Shown here in pieces: positions 1 to 9,001 of a DNA stretch of 54,182 nucleotides; positions within the stretch are counted from its first letter, which is position 1, and every line of letters starts with the position of its first letter. This DNA comes from Nocardia testacea NBRC 100365 (GTDB lineage Bacteria > Actinomycetota > Actinomycetes > Mycobacteriales > Mycobacteriaceae): positions 1 to 54,182 of the forward strand of contig NZ_BAGJ01000042.1 in the NCBI RefSeq assembly GCF_000308775.1. The letters run 5' to 3'. The position numbers were made by a program, and so were the translations under genes. The notes under the pieces were generated by a model. The model was given only the letters and a program-made list of their open reading frames with translations, was not told the origin of the DNA and ran no database searches.

Positions 1-522
1 CCGCAGCGGCGTCCGCCGCAGGATTTCGGTGACCTCGTCGGTGAACGCCGGGGCCACCCGCGCCGGAAGCGGGTCGGCGGCGCGGAGCGCGGCCGCGGCC
101 GCCCGCAGCCGCTCGAACTCGCGCTTGGGCACCGCCTGCGCCGCCCGGTCCAGCAGCCGGGCCCCGATCTCCAGGTCGTTGTCCAGGTCCGCCGCGCTCT
201 GTCCGACCGCCAGTTTCGCCTCCACCGCCGACCGCCAGGTCGCGATGGCATCCGCCCAGCCCTCGACCCGGAAATGCCATACCCCGGGGGCGGTGGGCGT
301 GAAGACACCGTTGAAGACGTCGGGTTCGTAGTCGGGGGTCATCGGCACTCGCACCGACCGTGACGAGCCCGGCGCCCGCACCGCGAGGGTGGCGCCGACC
401 GCGCCGTGCCCGTCCCGCCATACCACGGCACGCACCGGGAAAACCTCCCCGACCACGGCCTTCGCCGGGTAGTCGCCGGGGACGTGCGGGGCGGTGTCAT
501 CGATGGCGATGCGGCCGGTCAT
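1..522 (-). CDS. glgE: GlgE maltosyltransferase, N-terminal part (runs off window)
   Basis: The reverse strand reads from an ATG at 522 to the window edge without a stop, giving the first 174 residues. The N-terminus, MTGRIAIDDTAP followed by YPAKAVVGEVFPV, matches the start of alpha-1,4-glucan:maltose-1-phosphate maltosyltransferase. GlgE extends alpha-glucan from maltose-1-phosphate in the cytoplasm. Only the N-terminal domain is present, so the GH13 catalytic residues cannot be checked. The gene is divergent from glgP, as are Rv1327c and Rv1328 in M. tuberculosis, which supports the call. Confidence 0.9.
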   Translation of the reverse strand, partial: MTGRIAIDDTAPHVPGDYPAKAVVGEVFPVRAVVWRDGHGAVGATLAVRAPGSSRSVRVPMTPDYEPDVFNGVFTPTAPGVWHFRVEGWADAIATWRSAVEAKLAVGQSAADLDNDLEIGARLLDRAAQAVPKREFERLRAAAAALRAADPLPARVAPAFTDEVTEILRRTPLR

Positions 523-600
523 CCTGACCACGTTATTGGTAACGACATCGGAGCGGAAACCGGCGCGAGTGAAGTCGGCGGCGTGCCTCTTCCGTCTTCT

Positions 601-650
601 CCGGATGGTCTACGTCAATGGTCGGGCCCACCCCTGGATTCCGGACCGAC
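601..650 (+). repeat. Imperfect direct repeat, copy 1
   Basis: By eye, 41 of 50 bases match copy 2 at 761-810, including an identical first ten bases (CCGGATGGTC) and a shared GGACCGAC end. The copies are 160 bases apart, start to start, both between glgE and glgP. They may be a duplicated regulatory segment; this is inference. Confidence 0.75.
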
Positions 651-760
651 CGATCGGGTGCAGTCGACCGTCCGAAGAACGGTGACCGTTGAGCACTGAC
701 AGTGCTGTGCGCCTCCCCGGGCCGGTCGAGGCGCACGCCGGCATGCACCCTCTGTCTATT

Positions 761-810
761 CCGGATGGTCTACCTCCACGGTCGGGGCCCGCCCCCGATT
801 CTGGACCGAC
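761..810 (+). repeat. Imperfect direct repeat, copy 2
   Basis: This is the second copy of the 50-base repeat at 601-650. Differences are substitutions with no gaps. It lies about 95 bases upstream of the glgP start, a reasonable distance for an activator or repressor site. Confidence 0.75.
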
Positions 811-903
811 GCAGCGACTGAGCGCAGGAGGGAAGAATCGGGGTCACAGGGCCCCGACCCGCGCGCCGGAGGCGCGCAAATATACACAGCTATGCTCGGG
901 CGG

Positions 904-3441
904 ATGAAGGCACTGCGTCGGCTCACCGTCCGCGCCCACCTGCCGGAGCGGCTGGCCGCGCTGGATGAGCTCTCCACCAATCTGCGCTGGTCGTGGCACG
1001 GTCCGACACAGGATGTATTCGCCGCGCTGGACCCGCGCCGGTGGGCCGAGACCGGGCACGATCCGGTGCGGATGCTGGGGGAGCTGTCCCCGGAGCGGTT
1101 GGCCGAACTCGCCGGCGACGCGGAATTCTGCGCACGGGTGGACGTGGTGGCCGCGGATCTGCGGGCGTACCTGGATCGCCCGGTCCCCGATGCGGGGGTG
1201 CGGGGGATCGCCTATTTCTCGATGGAATTCGGGGTGACCGAGACGCTGCCCATTTATTCGGGTGGACTGGGCATCCTGGCCGGCGACCATCTGAAGGCGG
1301 CATCGGATCTGGGGTTGCCGCTGATCGGGGTCGGACTGCTGTACCGGTCCGGGTATTTCCGGCAGTCGCTGACCTCCGACGGCCGCCAGGTCGAGCGCTA
1401 TCCGGCGCTGGATCCCCAAGGGCTGCCGTTGCGACCGTTGACCGCCGACGGCGCGCCGGTGCTGGTGCACGTGGCGCTGCCGGACCGACGCGTGCTGGCG
1501 GCGCGGGTATGGATCGCGCAGGTCGGGCGGGTGCCGCTACTGCTGCTGGATTCCGATATCGCGGCCAACGATCCGGATCTGCGGGCGGTCACCGACCGGC
1601 TCTACGGCGGCGACCAGGGGCACCGGATCGAGCAGGAGATCCTCGCGGGTATCGGCGGCGTGCGGGCGGTGCGGGCCTACACCGCGGCTGCCGGTATCGC
1701 GGACCCCGAGGTCTTCCACATGAACGAGGGGCACGCGGGTTTCCTGGGGCTGGAGCGGATCCGGGAGTATGTGGCCGCGGGCCACGATTTCGATACCGCG
1801 CTGGCGGCGGTGCGGGCGGGGACGGTGTTCACCACGCATACCCCGGTACCGGCCGGGATAGACCGGTTCCCGGTATCGCTGGTGCACCGGTATTTCGGCG
1901 GGTCGGCGGGGGAATCGGAATCGCCGCTGCTGCCCGGGATCACGGTGGACCGGATCATCGCGCTGGGCCGGGAGGACGACCCCGCGGTGTTCAATATGGC
2001 GCATATGGGTTTGCGGCTGGCGCAGCGCGCGAACGGTGTCTCCCGCCTGCACGGTGCGGTGAGCCGGAGCATGTTCGACTCACTGTGGTCCGGTTTCGAT
2101 GCCGCCGAGGTGCCGATCGGCTCGGTGACCAACGGTGTGCACGCGCCCACCTGGGCCGCGCGGGAATGGGGAGAGCTCGATACCGGCGACCGCCCGCGCA
2201 GCTGGGAGGCGCTGGGCGAACTGGCGCCCGAACGGCTCTGGGAGATTCGCGCGACGTTGCGCGCCGAGCTGGTGCGGGAGGTACGGCGGCGATTGCGCGA
2301 ATCGTGGCGGCAGCGCGGAGCGGCCGACGCCGAACTGGGGTGGGTGGATTCGGTATTCGACCCCCAGGTGCTGACCGTCGGGTTCGCGCGCCGGGTGCCG
2401 ACCTACAAGCGGCTGACGCTGATGCTGCGCGATCCGCAGCGGTTGCGGGATCTGCTGCTCGATCCCGAGCGGCCGGTGCAGTTGGTGGTGGCGGGTAAGA
2501 GCCATCCCGCGGACGAGGGCGGTAAGGCGCTGATCCAGCAGGTGGTGCGGTTCGCCGACGATCCGGCGGTGCGTCACCGGATCGTGTTCCTGCCCGACTA
2601 CGACATCTCGATGGCCCGGTACCTGTACTGGGGTTGTGATGTATGGCTGAACAATCCGCTGCGGCCGCTGGAGGCATGCGGTACCTCCGGAATGAAATCG
2701 GCGCTCAACGGTGGGCTCAACCTGTCGATCCGCGACGGCTGGTGGGACGAGATGTTCGACGGCGAGAACGGGTGGGCGATCCCGACCGCCGACGGTGTGT
2801 CCGACGACGAGCGCCGCGACGATCTGGAGGCCGGCGCGCTCTACGAGCTGATGGAGCGGACGGTCGCGCCGCGTTTCTACGAGCGCGACGCGGCGGGGGT
2901 CCCCGGCCGCTGGGTCGAGATGGTGCGTCACACGCTGCGCGTGCTCGGGCCCCGGGTGCTCGCGGACCGGATGGTGCGCGAGTACACCGAGCGCTACTAC
3001 CGCCCGGCCGCCGCGGCGGCCGGGCGGGTCACCGCGGAGAACCTCCGGGGTGCCCGGGAGATCGCCGAGTTCCGCAGGCGGCTGGACGCCGCGTGGCCGA
3101 GCGTGCGGGTGGCACAGGTGGACGCGGCCGGTCTGGGGGATACGCCGGTGGTCGGGGCGCCGCTGGCCTTGACCGCGCGGGTGGACCTCGGTGGTCTCGG
3201 ACCGGACGACGTAACGGTCCAGGCCGTGCTGGGGCGGGTCGCACCGGACGGTGAGCTGACCGACACCGATACCGTCACGATGTCCTGCACCGGGGCGGAG
3301 TCCGGCGACTCCGCGCTCACGGTTTTCACCGTCGAGACTCCGTTACCGCGCGCGGGTGCGGTCGGCTACACGATCCGGGTGTTGCCGGCCCACGATCTGC
3401 TGGCCTCCCCCGCGGAGCTGGGGCGGGTGGTCAACGCCTGA
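904..3441 (+). CDS. glgP: Alpha-glucan (glycogen) phosphorylase
   Basis: This 845-residue protein belongs to the actinobacterial GlgP type. It releases glucose-1-phosphate from alpha-1,4-glucan in the cytoplasm using pyridoxal phosphate. The N-terminus (MKALRRLTVRAHLPERL) matches mycobacterial GlgP, so I prefer the ATG at 904 over one four codons upstream. Visible motifs are the substrate-site stretch YSGGLGILAGDHLK, the VTNGVHAPTWA loop, and EACGTSGMK with the expected PLP lysine at residue 598. It is divergent from glgE and probably balances glucan synthesis and breakdown. A hairpin follows the stop. Confidence 0.95.
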   Translation: MKALRRLTVRAHLPERLAALDELSTNLRWSWHGPTQDVFAALDPRRWAETGHDPVRMLGELSPERLAELAGDAEFCARVDVVAADLRAYLDRPVPDAGVRGIAYFSMEFGVTETLPIYSGGLGILAGDHLKAASDLGLPLIGVGLLYRSGYFRQSLTSDGRQVERYPALDPQGLPLRPLTADGAPVLVHVALPDRRVLAARVWIAQVGRVPLLLLDSDIAANDPDLRAVTDRLYGGDQGHRIEQEILAGIGGVRAVRAYTAAAGIADPEVFHMNEGHAGFLGLERIREYVAAGHDFDTALAAVRAGTVFTTHTPVPAGIDRFPVSLVHRYFGGSAGESESPLLPGITVDRIIALGREDDPAVFNMAHMGLRLAQRANGVSRLHGAVSRSMFDSLWSGFDAAEVPIGSVTNGVHAPTWAAREWGELDTGDRPRSWEALGELAPERLWEIRATLRAELVREVRRRLRESWRQRGAADAELGWVDSVFDPQVLTVGFARRVPTYKRLTLMLRDPQRLRDLLLDPERPVQLVVAGKSHPADEGGKALIQQVVRFADDPAVRHRIVFLPDYDISMARYLYWGCDVWLNNPLRPLEACGTSGMKSALNGGLNLSIRDGWWDEMFDGENGWAIPTADGVSDDERRDDLEAGALYELMERTVAPRFYERDAAGVPGRWVEMVRHTLRVLGPRVLADRMVREYTERYYRPAAAAAGRVTAENLRGAREIAEFRRRLDAAWPSVRVAQVDAAGLGDTPVVGAPLALTARVDLGGLGPDDVTVQAVLGRVAPDGELTDTDTVTMSCTGAESGDSALTVFTVETPLPRAGAVGYTIRVLPAHDLLASPAELGRVVNA

Positions 3442-3878
3442 CGGGTGGCGCGCCGGGAAGAGATCGCCCCCCTCCGCGCCCGCCGGCTCCGGCGGGGGCG
3501 ACGAGTTCGGGTGTGCCGCCGAGAGTGCAGCGGCGAGCTCTGCCGCAGGACACACATCACATCCGAACACGCGAGGTTGCGTCGCTCACCTCGGTGCCGG
3601 CGGTCCGGTACCGGGCCACACGCGTTCGGGGTGGTGGCGACTTCGGTTCACAACAGGTATCGGATACCGTTCCACACTGGCGCTGCCGGGCGCCGGACCT
3701 CCGCTGCGTACTGCGCTGTCACCAGCGGGGGGATGCGAGGCTGTCGCCTCTTCCGGTTCGGTTCGGTGTGTACGCGCCGGGGACCGGCCGGAGCGGTACC
3801 CGGCGAGTTCCTGCCGGACTCCGGTCCGCTCCCCGTCCGCGCGTGGGCGGGTGTCATGTCCAGCCGACTGGAGGTCCT
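3442..3878. other. Gap between glgP and permease
   Basis: Apart from the hairpin at 3464-3501 I find no supported gene. Open frames continue into the permease frame but have no homology-like content or convincing ribosome site. I looked for a purine riboswitch-like element upstream of the purine permease and saw none. Confidence 0.5.
3464..3501 (+). terminator. Probable glgP terminator hairpin
   Basis: CCCGCCGG (3479-3486) pairs with CCGGCGGG (3489-3496). A competing outer pairing joins TCGCCCCC to GGGGGCGA at the edges. There is no U-tract, as is common for actinobacterial intrinsic terminators. It starts about 20 bases after the glgP stop. Confidence 0.5.
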
Positions 3879-5240
3879 ATGACCACCGATCTTCTGACCC
3901 GGACCCGCGGGCGGATCGATACCTATTTCGCTGTCGGGGTGCACGGCTCGACCATGCGCCGCGAGCTCATGGCGGGCACGGTGACGTTCCTGGCCATGTG
4001 TTACGTGCTGGCGGTCAACCCGTCCATCCTGGGCGACCAGGGCGCGCTGGGCGACCAGGGCATCCCGGCCCAGGCCGTGTTCACCGCGACCGCCGTCTCG
4101 GCGGTGGCCGGGTCGCTGGTCATGGGGTTGTGGGCGCGGTATCCGATCGCGCTGGCGCCGGGGATGGGCCTGAACGCGTTCTTCGCGTTCTCGGTGGTGC
4201 TGGGTATGGGTATTCCCTGGCAGGTCGCGCTGTCGGGCACCTTCCTGTCGGGTGTGATCTTCTTCGTGCTCGCGGTGACCAGGATCCGGGAGAAGATCCT
4301 CAATGCGATCCCGCTGCAGCTGAAATTGGCGGTCGCGGCCGGGGTGGGCGTGTTCGTGGCGTTTCTCGGGTTCAAGAACGCGGGCATCGTGGTCGACAGC
4401 GATTCGACGCTGGTGAAGCTCGGCGATTTCACCCAGGGCACGACGGTGCTGGCGCTGTTCGGCCTGGTGGTCACGGTGATCTTCCTGGTCCGCGGCTGGC
4501 ACGGGGCGGTGCTGTACGGCATCGTGCTGACGGCGGTGGTCGGGATGGTCGCCGGTCTGGTGGATGTGCCCGACGGTGTCGCGGCACTGCCCCGGGGGTT
4601 GGATCAGACCTTCGGGCAGGCGATCATCCATCTGCCCGACGCGTTCACCGCGCAGATGGCCGTGGTGGTGCTGACCATGCTGTTCGTCGATTTCTTCGAC
4701 GCGTCGGGCACACTCATCGGGGTCGCCAACCAGGCGGGCCTGCTGAACAGCAAGGGTGAGCTCCCGCGGGCCGCGAGCGCACTGTCCGCCGACGCGGTGG
4801 GCACCATGGCCGGTGCGGTGATCGGCACCTCCACCACCACGGCGTATGTGGAATCGACAGCCGGAGTGTCCGCGGGCGGTAGAACCGGATTGACCGCGGT
4901 GGCGACGGCCGCCTGGTTCGCGGTGGCCATGTTCTGCTACCCGATCTTCTCGGTGGTGGCGGCGTCGGGGGCGGTGACCGCGGCGGCGCTGATAGTGGTC
5001 GGGGTGCTCATGGCCCGGTCGCTGGGGGATATCGACTGGTCCCGGCTGGAGTTCGCGGTCCCGGCGTTCATCACCATCGTGATGATGCCGCTGACGTACT
5101 CCATCGCGAACGGGCTGGCCATGGGAATGATTTTCTATCCGGTGGTGATGGTGGCCCGCGGCCGGTTCCGCGAGGTGCATCCGGTGATGTGGGTACTGAC
5201 CCTCATCTTCCTCGGATACTTCTTCTTCCTGGCGGAATAG
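3879..5240 (+). CDS. NCS2-family purine permease (AzgA type)
   Basis: This 453-residue polytopic membrane protein looks like the AzgA branch of the NCS2 (nucleobase:cation symporter 2) family, which imports adenine, guanine or hypoxanthine. Family signs are MGLNAFFAF in an early membrane segment and GTSTTTAYVES followed by AGGRTGL near residues 310-330. There are roughly twelve hydrophobic segments. The ATG at 3879 follows GGAGGTCCT and begins the conserved N-terminus; the frame is open upstream but not family-like. The exact substrate is not determined by sequence alone. Confidence 0.88.
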   Translation: MTTDLLTRTRGRIDTYFAVGVHGSTMRRELMAGTVTFLAMCYVLAVNPSILGDQGALGDQGIPAQAVFTATAVSAVAGSLVMGLWARYPIALAPGMGLNAFFAFSVVLGMGIPWQVALSGTFLSGVIFFVLAVTRIREKILNAIPLQLKLAVAAGVGVFVAFLGFKNAGIVVDSDSTLVKLGDFTQGTTVLALFGLVVTVIFLVRGWHGAVLYGIVLTAVVGMVAGLVDVPDGVAALPRGLDQTFGQAIIHLPDAFTAQMAVVVLTMLFVDFFDASGTLIGVANQAGLLNSKGELPRAASALSADAVGTMAGAVIGTSTTTAYVESTAGVSAGGRTGLTAVATAAWFAVAMFCYPIFSVVAASGAVTAAALIVVGVLMARSLGDIDWSRLEFAVPAFITIVMMPLTYSIANGLAMGMIFYPVVMVARGRFREVHPVMWVLTLIFLGYFFFLAE

Positions 5241-5311
5241 TCTGAGGGAGGGCCGGGTCGGCAACCGACGATTTCGACACGGGACCTCGGTCCGTTTGTT
5301 TCCGTGGCCAA

Positions 5312-5323
5312 CTATCCGGATAG
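5312..5323. promoter_or_regulatory. 12-base palindrome before doxX
   Basis: CTATCCGGATAG is a perfect palindrome ending just before the AAGGAGGGG ribosome site of the DoxX gene. It could be an operator or an mRNA structure next to the start; no regulator is adjacent. Confidence 0.35.
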
Positions 5324-5338
5324 CAAGGAGGGGTTCAT

Positions 5339-5881
5339 ATGACAGTCGAGTCGACGTTGGATCGCACCGCGGTACCGGCGACCGGAAACCGTATCCTGTC
5401 CACCGATATCGGCCTGCTGATTCTGCGGGTGGTCTTCGGTCTGCTCATCGCCGCACACGGCAGCCAGAAACTTTTCGGCTGGTTCGACGGTCCGGGACTG
5501 ACCGCCAACAATGCCGCTTTCGGAGAGATGGGCTTCAACCCGGGCAGCTTCTTCGGCACCCTGGCCGGACTCAGTGAATTCACCGGCGGCCTGCTGCTCG
5601 CCCTCGGGGCGCTGTCCCCACTGGGCGCGGCCATCGTGCTGGGCACCACCATCGTCATCATCCATACGACCTTCGACGGCGGGCTGCTCACCGGCAAGGG
5701 GTATGAGACGGGTCTGCTCTACGCCGTGGCAGCGGCGGCCCTGGCGTTCACCGGTCCGGGCCGGTTCTCGGTGGACGGCAACCGCCCGTGGGCGCGCGGC
5801 GGCGTGGTGTGGGGCCTGGTCGCGGTGGTGGTCGCCGTGGTCGCCGCGGTGCTCGTCCTGACCTTCAAATCAGTGCTCTGA
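5339..5881 (+). CDS. DoxX family membrane protein
   Basis: This 180-residue protein has four hydrophobic segments and the DoxX signature: LLILRVVFGLLIAAHGSQKL near the N-terminus, then GWFDGPG and a glycine-rich SEFTGGLLLALGAL. DoxX proteins are small membrane proteins; in mycobacteria a relative works with SodA and SseA in oxidative-stress control. That role is not shown here. The start follows a strong AAGGAGGGG site. The gene converges with dinG with only 10 bases between stops. Confidence 0.85.
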   Translation: MTVESTLDRTAVPATGNRILSTDIGLLILRVVFGLLIAAHGSQKLFGWFDGPGLTANNAAFGEMGFNPGSFFGTLAGLSEFTGGLLLALGALSPLGAAIVLGTTIVIIHTTFDGGLLTGKGYETGLLYAVAAAALAFTGPGRFSVDGNRPWARGGVVWGLVAVVVAVVAAVLVLTFKSVL

Positions 5882-5891
5882 GCATTCCGGA

Positions 5892-7934
5892 TCAGACCGT
5901 CGCGGCGGCGGAGAGCCGGCGCAGTGCCTTCTCCACCACGGCCGGGTCGGCCGTCTCCCAATACGGGGGCAGCGAGGCGCGCAGGAACCCGCCGTAGCGT
6001 GCTGTGGCCAGCCGGGGGTCGAGGATGGCGACGACACCGCGGTCGTCGACGCTGCGCAGCAACCGGCCGGTGCCCTGGGCCAGGAGCAGGGCCGCATGGC
6101 TGGCGGCGACCGTGAGGAAACCGTTCCCGCCACGCGATTCCACGGCGCGCTGCCGCGCCGCGAGCAGGGGATCGTCGGGCCGGGGGAACGGGATACGGTC
6201 CAGGATCACCAGACTCAGCGAGGGGCCGGGCACATCGACGCCCTGCCAGAGCGAGAGGGTGCCGAACAGGGAGGTTTCCGGGTCGTCGGCGAATTTGCGC
6301 ACCAGCGCGCCGGTGGAATCCTCGCCCTGACACAGGATCGGGGTGTCCAGACGTTTGCGCAGGACTTCGGTGGCGGCCTTCGCCGCCCGCATGGACGAGA
6401 AGAGCCCGAGCGTGCGTCCGCCCGCGGCGCCCACCAGCCGTTCGATCTCGTCGAGGTAGGCCGGGGGCAGGCCGTCGCGGCCCGGGGGCGGCAGGTGTTT
6501 GGCGACGTAGAGGATTCCGGATTTGGCGTGATCGAACGGCGAACCGACGTCGAGGGAGGTCCAGCGGACGGTATCGGCGTCGCTCGGTGCCTCGGCGCTG
6601 TTGGCCGTCGCCGGATCGACCCGGCTGTTCGATTGCGGCGGCAGGCCCCAGGTACGGGCCAGACCGTCGAAGTTTCCGCCGATCTGTAGCGTCGCCGAGG
6701 TGAGGACTACCGTTGCGGCGCCGAACAATTGACTGCGCAGCAGCCCGCCCACCGCCAGCGGGGCCATCCGCAGGGTGCGGCGGGTGACGCCGCGGATCTC
6801 GTCGGCCGACAGCCACACCACATCGCGGCGGACCGCGGGATCGGGTTCGTCGAAGGCGGTGAGCGCGCGGACCGCGCTGTCGTGGATCTCCTCCACTCCG
6901 GCGATGGCCATGTTCCGGCCGGCGGCGGCTTCGGGATCGTTTCCGCCGGAGCCCTGCGGATTGAGGGCGGTGCGCGCGTTCCAGGCGGCGTCCCGGACCA
7001 GGGCGAGTACTCCCGCGACACCCTCGGGCAGCGTGTCCCAGCGGGTGGGCGGCAGCTCGTCGAGCGCGGTGTGCCATGCCTCGGCCGCCTCCTCGAGCCG
7101 GTCGACCTCCCGCTCGTCGATGAGTTTCGCGCAGCGCCGCGCCGCGGTGCTGATGGCGGTGGCGGACAACTCCGCGGTCGCGATCCCGGTGACCCGGTCG
7201 ACGAGTTCGTGTGCCTCGTCGATCACCACCAGGTCGTGTTCGGGTAGGACCTGCACCCCGCTGATGGCGTCGATGGCCAGCAGGGCGTGATTGGTGACGA
7301 CGATATCGGCCTGCGCCGATTCGGCCCGGGCGCGCTCGGCGAAACAGTCCTGACCGAAGGGGCAGCGTGATTTGCCCAGGCATTCGCGCGCGGACACGCT
7401 CACCTGCCGCCAGGCGCGGTCGCCGACGCCCGGAGTGAGTTCGTCGCGGTCGCCGGTTTCGGTATCGGAGGCCCATTCGTTGAGCCGCTTCACCTCGCGG
7501 CCGAGCCGTGAAACGGCGAACGCGTCGAACAGTTCGGCTTCGGCGGGCTCTTCGGGGACCGCGCTGTTGATCTTGTTCAGGCACAGATAGTTGTTGCGGC
7601 CCTTGAGGATCGCGAACTCCGGTGTGCGGCCCAGCGGTTTCGTCAGGGCCTGGGCCAGGCGGGGGAGGTCCCGGTCCACCAGCTGGCGCTGGAGCGCGAT
7701 GGTCGCGGTGGAGATGACCACCGTGCGCCCGGTCCGCACCGCGTACCGCAGGCTGGGCACCAGATAGGCGAGGGATTTCCCGGTGCCCGTCCCCGCCTGG
7801 ACGGCCAGATGCTCCTTGTTCTCGATGGCGTTGTCCACCGCCGCGGCCATCGTCATCTGACCCGGGCGTTCCTTACCGCCGAGCGCGGTGACAGCGGTCG
7901 CCAGCAGGTCTGATACGGGCGGGAGTTCGGGCAC
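5892..7934 (-). CDS. dinG: DinG-type ATP-dependent DNA helicase
   Basis: This 680-residue superfamily 2 helicase is related to XPD/DinG and unwinds DNA 5'-3', typically in repair or replication conflicts. Walker A GTGTGKS lies at about residues 43-49 and the Walker B box reads VIDEAHEL. Cysteines in NYLCLNK, ECLGKSRCPFG and QDCF have the spacing of the iron-sulphur cluster found in this family. Helicase C-terminal motifs include LSLWQGVDVPG and QGTGRLLRS. Start is GTG at 7934. In M. tuberculosis dinG (Rv1329c) also sits next to glgP. Confidence 0.93.
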   Translation of the reverse strand: MPELPPVSDLLATAVTALGGKERPGQMTMAAAVDNAIENKEHLAVQAGTGTGKSLAYLVPSLRYAVRTGRTVVISTATIALQRQLVDRDLPRLAQALTKPLGRTPEFAILKGRNNYLCLNKINSAVPEEPAEAELFDAFAVSRLGREVKRLNEWASDTETGDRDELTPGVGDRAWRQVSVSARECLGKSRCPFGQDCFAERARAESAQADIVVTNHALLAIDAISGVQVLPEHDLVVIDEAHELVDRVTGIATAELSATAISTAARRCAKLIDEREVDRLEEAAEAWHTALDELPPTRWDTLPEGVAGVLALVRDAAWNARTALNPQGSGGNDPEAAAGRNMAIAGVEEIHDSAVRALTAFDEPDPAVRRDVVWLSADEIRGVTRRTLRMAPLAVGGLLRSQLFGAATVVLTSATLQIGGNFDGLARTWGLPPQSNSRVDPATANSAEAPSDADTVRWTSLDVGSPFDHAKSGILYVAKHLPPPGRDGLPPAYLDEIERLVGAAGGRTLGLFSSMRAAKAATEVLRKRLDTPILCQGEDSTGALVRKFADDPETSLFGTLSLWQGVDVPGPSLSLVILDRIPFPRPDDPLLAARQRAVESRGGNGFLTVAASHAALLLAQGTGRLLRSVDDRGVVAILDPRLATARYGGFLRASLPPYWETADPAVVEKALRRLSAAATV

Positions 7935-8036
7935 TCGGGCAGCCTACTGCGCCGCACCGACAGCCGTGCGCCCAGTCGCGGCCCGGCCTGTCCTGCCCGC
8001 TCGACAGCGCGGGTGTGTGCCGCTCTTCCCCGCGAT

Positions 8037-8052
8037 CTTACTCGGAAGTAAG
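8037..8052. promoter_or_regulatory. TetR-like operator before SDR gene
   Basis: CTTACT (8037-8042), CGGA and AGTAAG (8047-8052) form a perfect inverted repeat directly ahead of the SDR ribosome site. This shape is typical of TetR-family boxes. No TetR gene is next to it, so any regulator would act in trans. Confidence 0.45.
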
Positions 8053-8060
8053 GTCGGACC

Positions 8061-8936
8061 ATGGCGTGGAAACCTGATCAGATAGCCGACCAGCGCGGAC
8101 GCACATTCGTCGTCACCGGCGCCAACGGCGGGCTCGGAGCCGAGACCACAAAAGTACTCGCGGGCAAGGGTGCCACCGTGGTGATGGCCTGCCGCAACAC
8201 CGAGAAGGCACAGGAGGTCGCCGATTCCATCGGCGGCGACCTGCGGGTTCGCCGGCTGGACCTGGCCGACCTGTCCTCGGTCCGGGAATTCGCCGAGGAG
8301 ACCGGAGAATTCGATGTGCTCGTCAACAATGCCGGGCTGATGAATGTGCCGTTCTCGCGGACCGTGGACGGTTTCGAGACGCAGTTCGGTGTGAACCATC
8401 TCGGTCATTTCGCGCTGACCGGACTGCTGCTGGACCGGATGCGCGACCGGGTGGTGACCCTGGCCAGCATCGCCCACAAGCAGACCCCTAAGTTCTGGGT
8501 CGACGACCTGAACTATGAGAACCGCCGCTACCAGCGCAACCTGGCCTACGCCCAGGCCAAACTGTCGAACCTGATGTTCGCGCGCGAACTCCAGCGCCGG
8601 CTGGCGGCGGCCGGCTCGGCGAAACGTTCCTACGGGGTGCACCCCGGGGTCTCGGCCACCGAACTGTTCACCCGCACCGAGACCCCGCTGGACTGGGTCA
8701 GCAAACCGGTGATCCGGCTGGTCGGGCACGCGCCGGCGAAGGCGGCGCATTCGACGCTGTTCGCGGCCACCACACCCGACGCCGACCCCGATACGTACTG
8801 GGGTCCGACCCGGTTGTTCCAGTCCCAGGGACCGGTGGAAGCGTCCCCGTCCACCCGGCTGTCCAAGAACACCGACCTGTGGCAGCGGCTGTGGGCGGAG
8901 TCCGAGCGCCTGACCGGGGTCGTCTACAAGTTCTGA
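8061..8936 (+). CDS. Short-chain dehydrogenase/reductase
   Basis: This 291-residue SDR oxidoreductase has the NAD(P)-binding TGANGGLG at residues 19-26, NNAG near residue 90, and the catalytic tyrosine and lysine in YAQAK. It resembles the retinol dehydrogenase/protochlorophyllide reductase-like group of SDRs with oxidoreductase roles on unknown lipids or small molecules. It starts at ATG 8061 behind AAGGT. It stands alone between dinG and the lprD-like gene, at one edge of the inverted Rv1330c-Rv1343c block. Confidence 0.88.
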   Translation: MAWKPDQIADQRGRTFVVTGANGGLGAETTKVLAGKGATVVMACRNTEKAQEVADSIGGDLRVRRLDLADLSSVREFAEETGEFDVLVNNAGLMNVPFSRTVDGFETQFGVNHLGHFALTGLLLDRMRDRVVTLASIAHKQTPKFWVDDLNYENRRYQRNLAYAQAKLSNLMFARELQRRLAAAGSAKRSYGVHPGVSATELFTRTETPLDWVSKPVIRLVGHAPAKAAHSTLFAATTPDADPDTYWGPTRLFQSQGPVEASPSTRLSKNTDLWQRLWAESERLTGVVYKF

Positions 8937-8973
8937 CCGGCGGCGATACCGGCTGCCGCGATACCCACCTCAC

Positions 8974-8990
8974 ACTACGGTCCGTGTAGT
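8974..8990. promoter_or_regulatory. Inverted repeat upstream of LprD-like gene
   Basis: ACTAC and GTAGT flank a 7-base centre, about 12 bases before the GTG start of the next gene. It may be an operator or promoter element; no regulator is obvious. Confidence 0.3.
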
Positions 8991-9001
8991 AGACGGGTAC
9001 C

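Larger units (their letters stand above)
523..903. other. Divergent glgE-glgP control region
   Basis: These 381 bases separate the two divergent glycogen genes and should hold both promoters. They carry a 50-base imperfect direct repeat (601-650 and 761-810) and a small inverted repeat AGCACT-GAC-AGTGCT (692-706). Short ORFs here are in unrelated frames and I do not consider them genes. Confidence 0.6.

Noticed and set aside
844..1470. Long minus-strand and +2 frames inside glgP
   Set aside because: They are GC-rich shadow frames, Arg/Pro/Gly-heavy with no family-like sequence, inside an unambiguous glgP.
3513..3878. N-terminal extension of the purine permease by about 120 residues
   Set aside because: The added part is hydrophilic and unlike the family; a good ribosome site and the conserved start are at 3879.
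3442..3878. Purine riboswitch upstream of the permease
   Set aside because: No conserved three-way-junction core or paired elements could be found; only a terminator-like hairpin after glgP.
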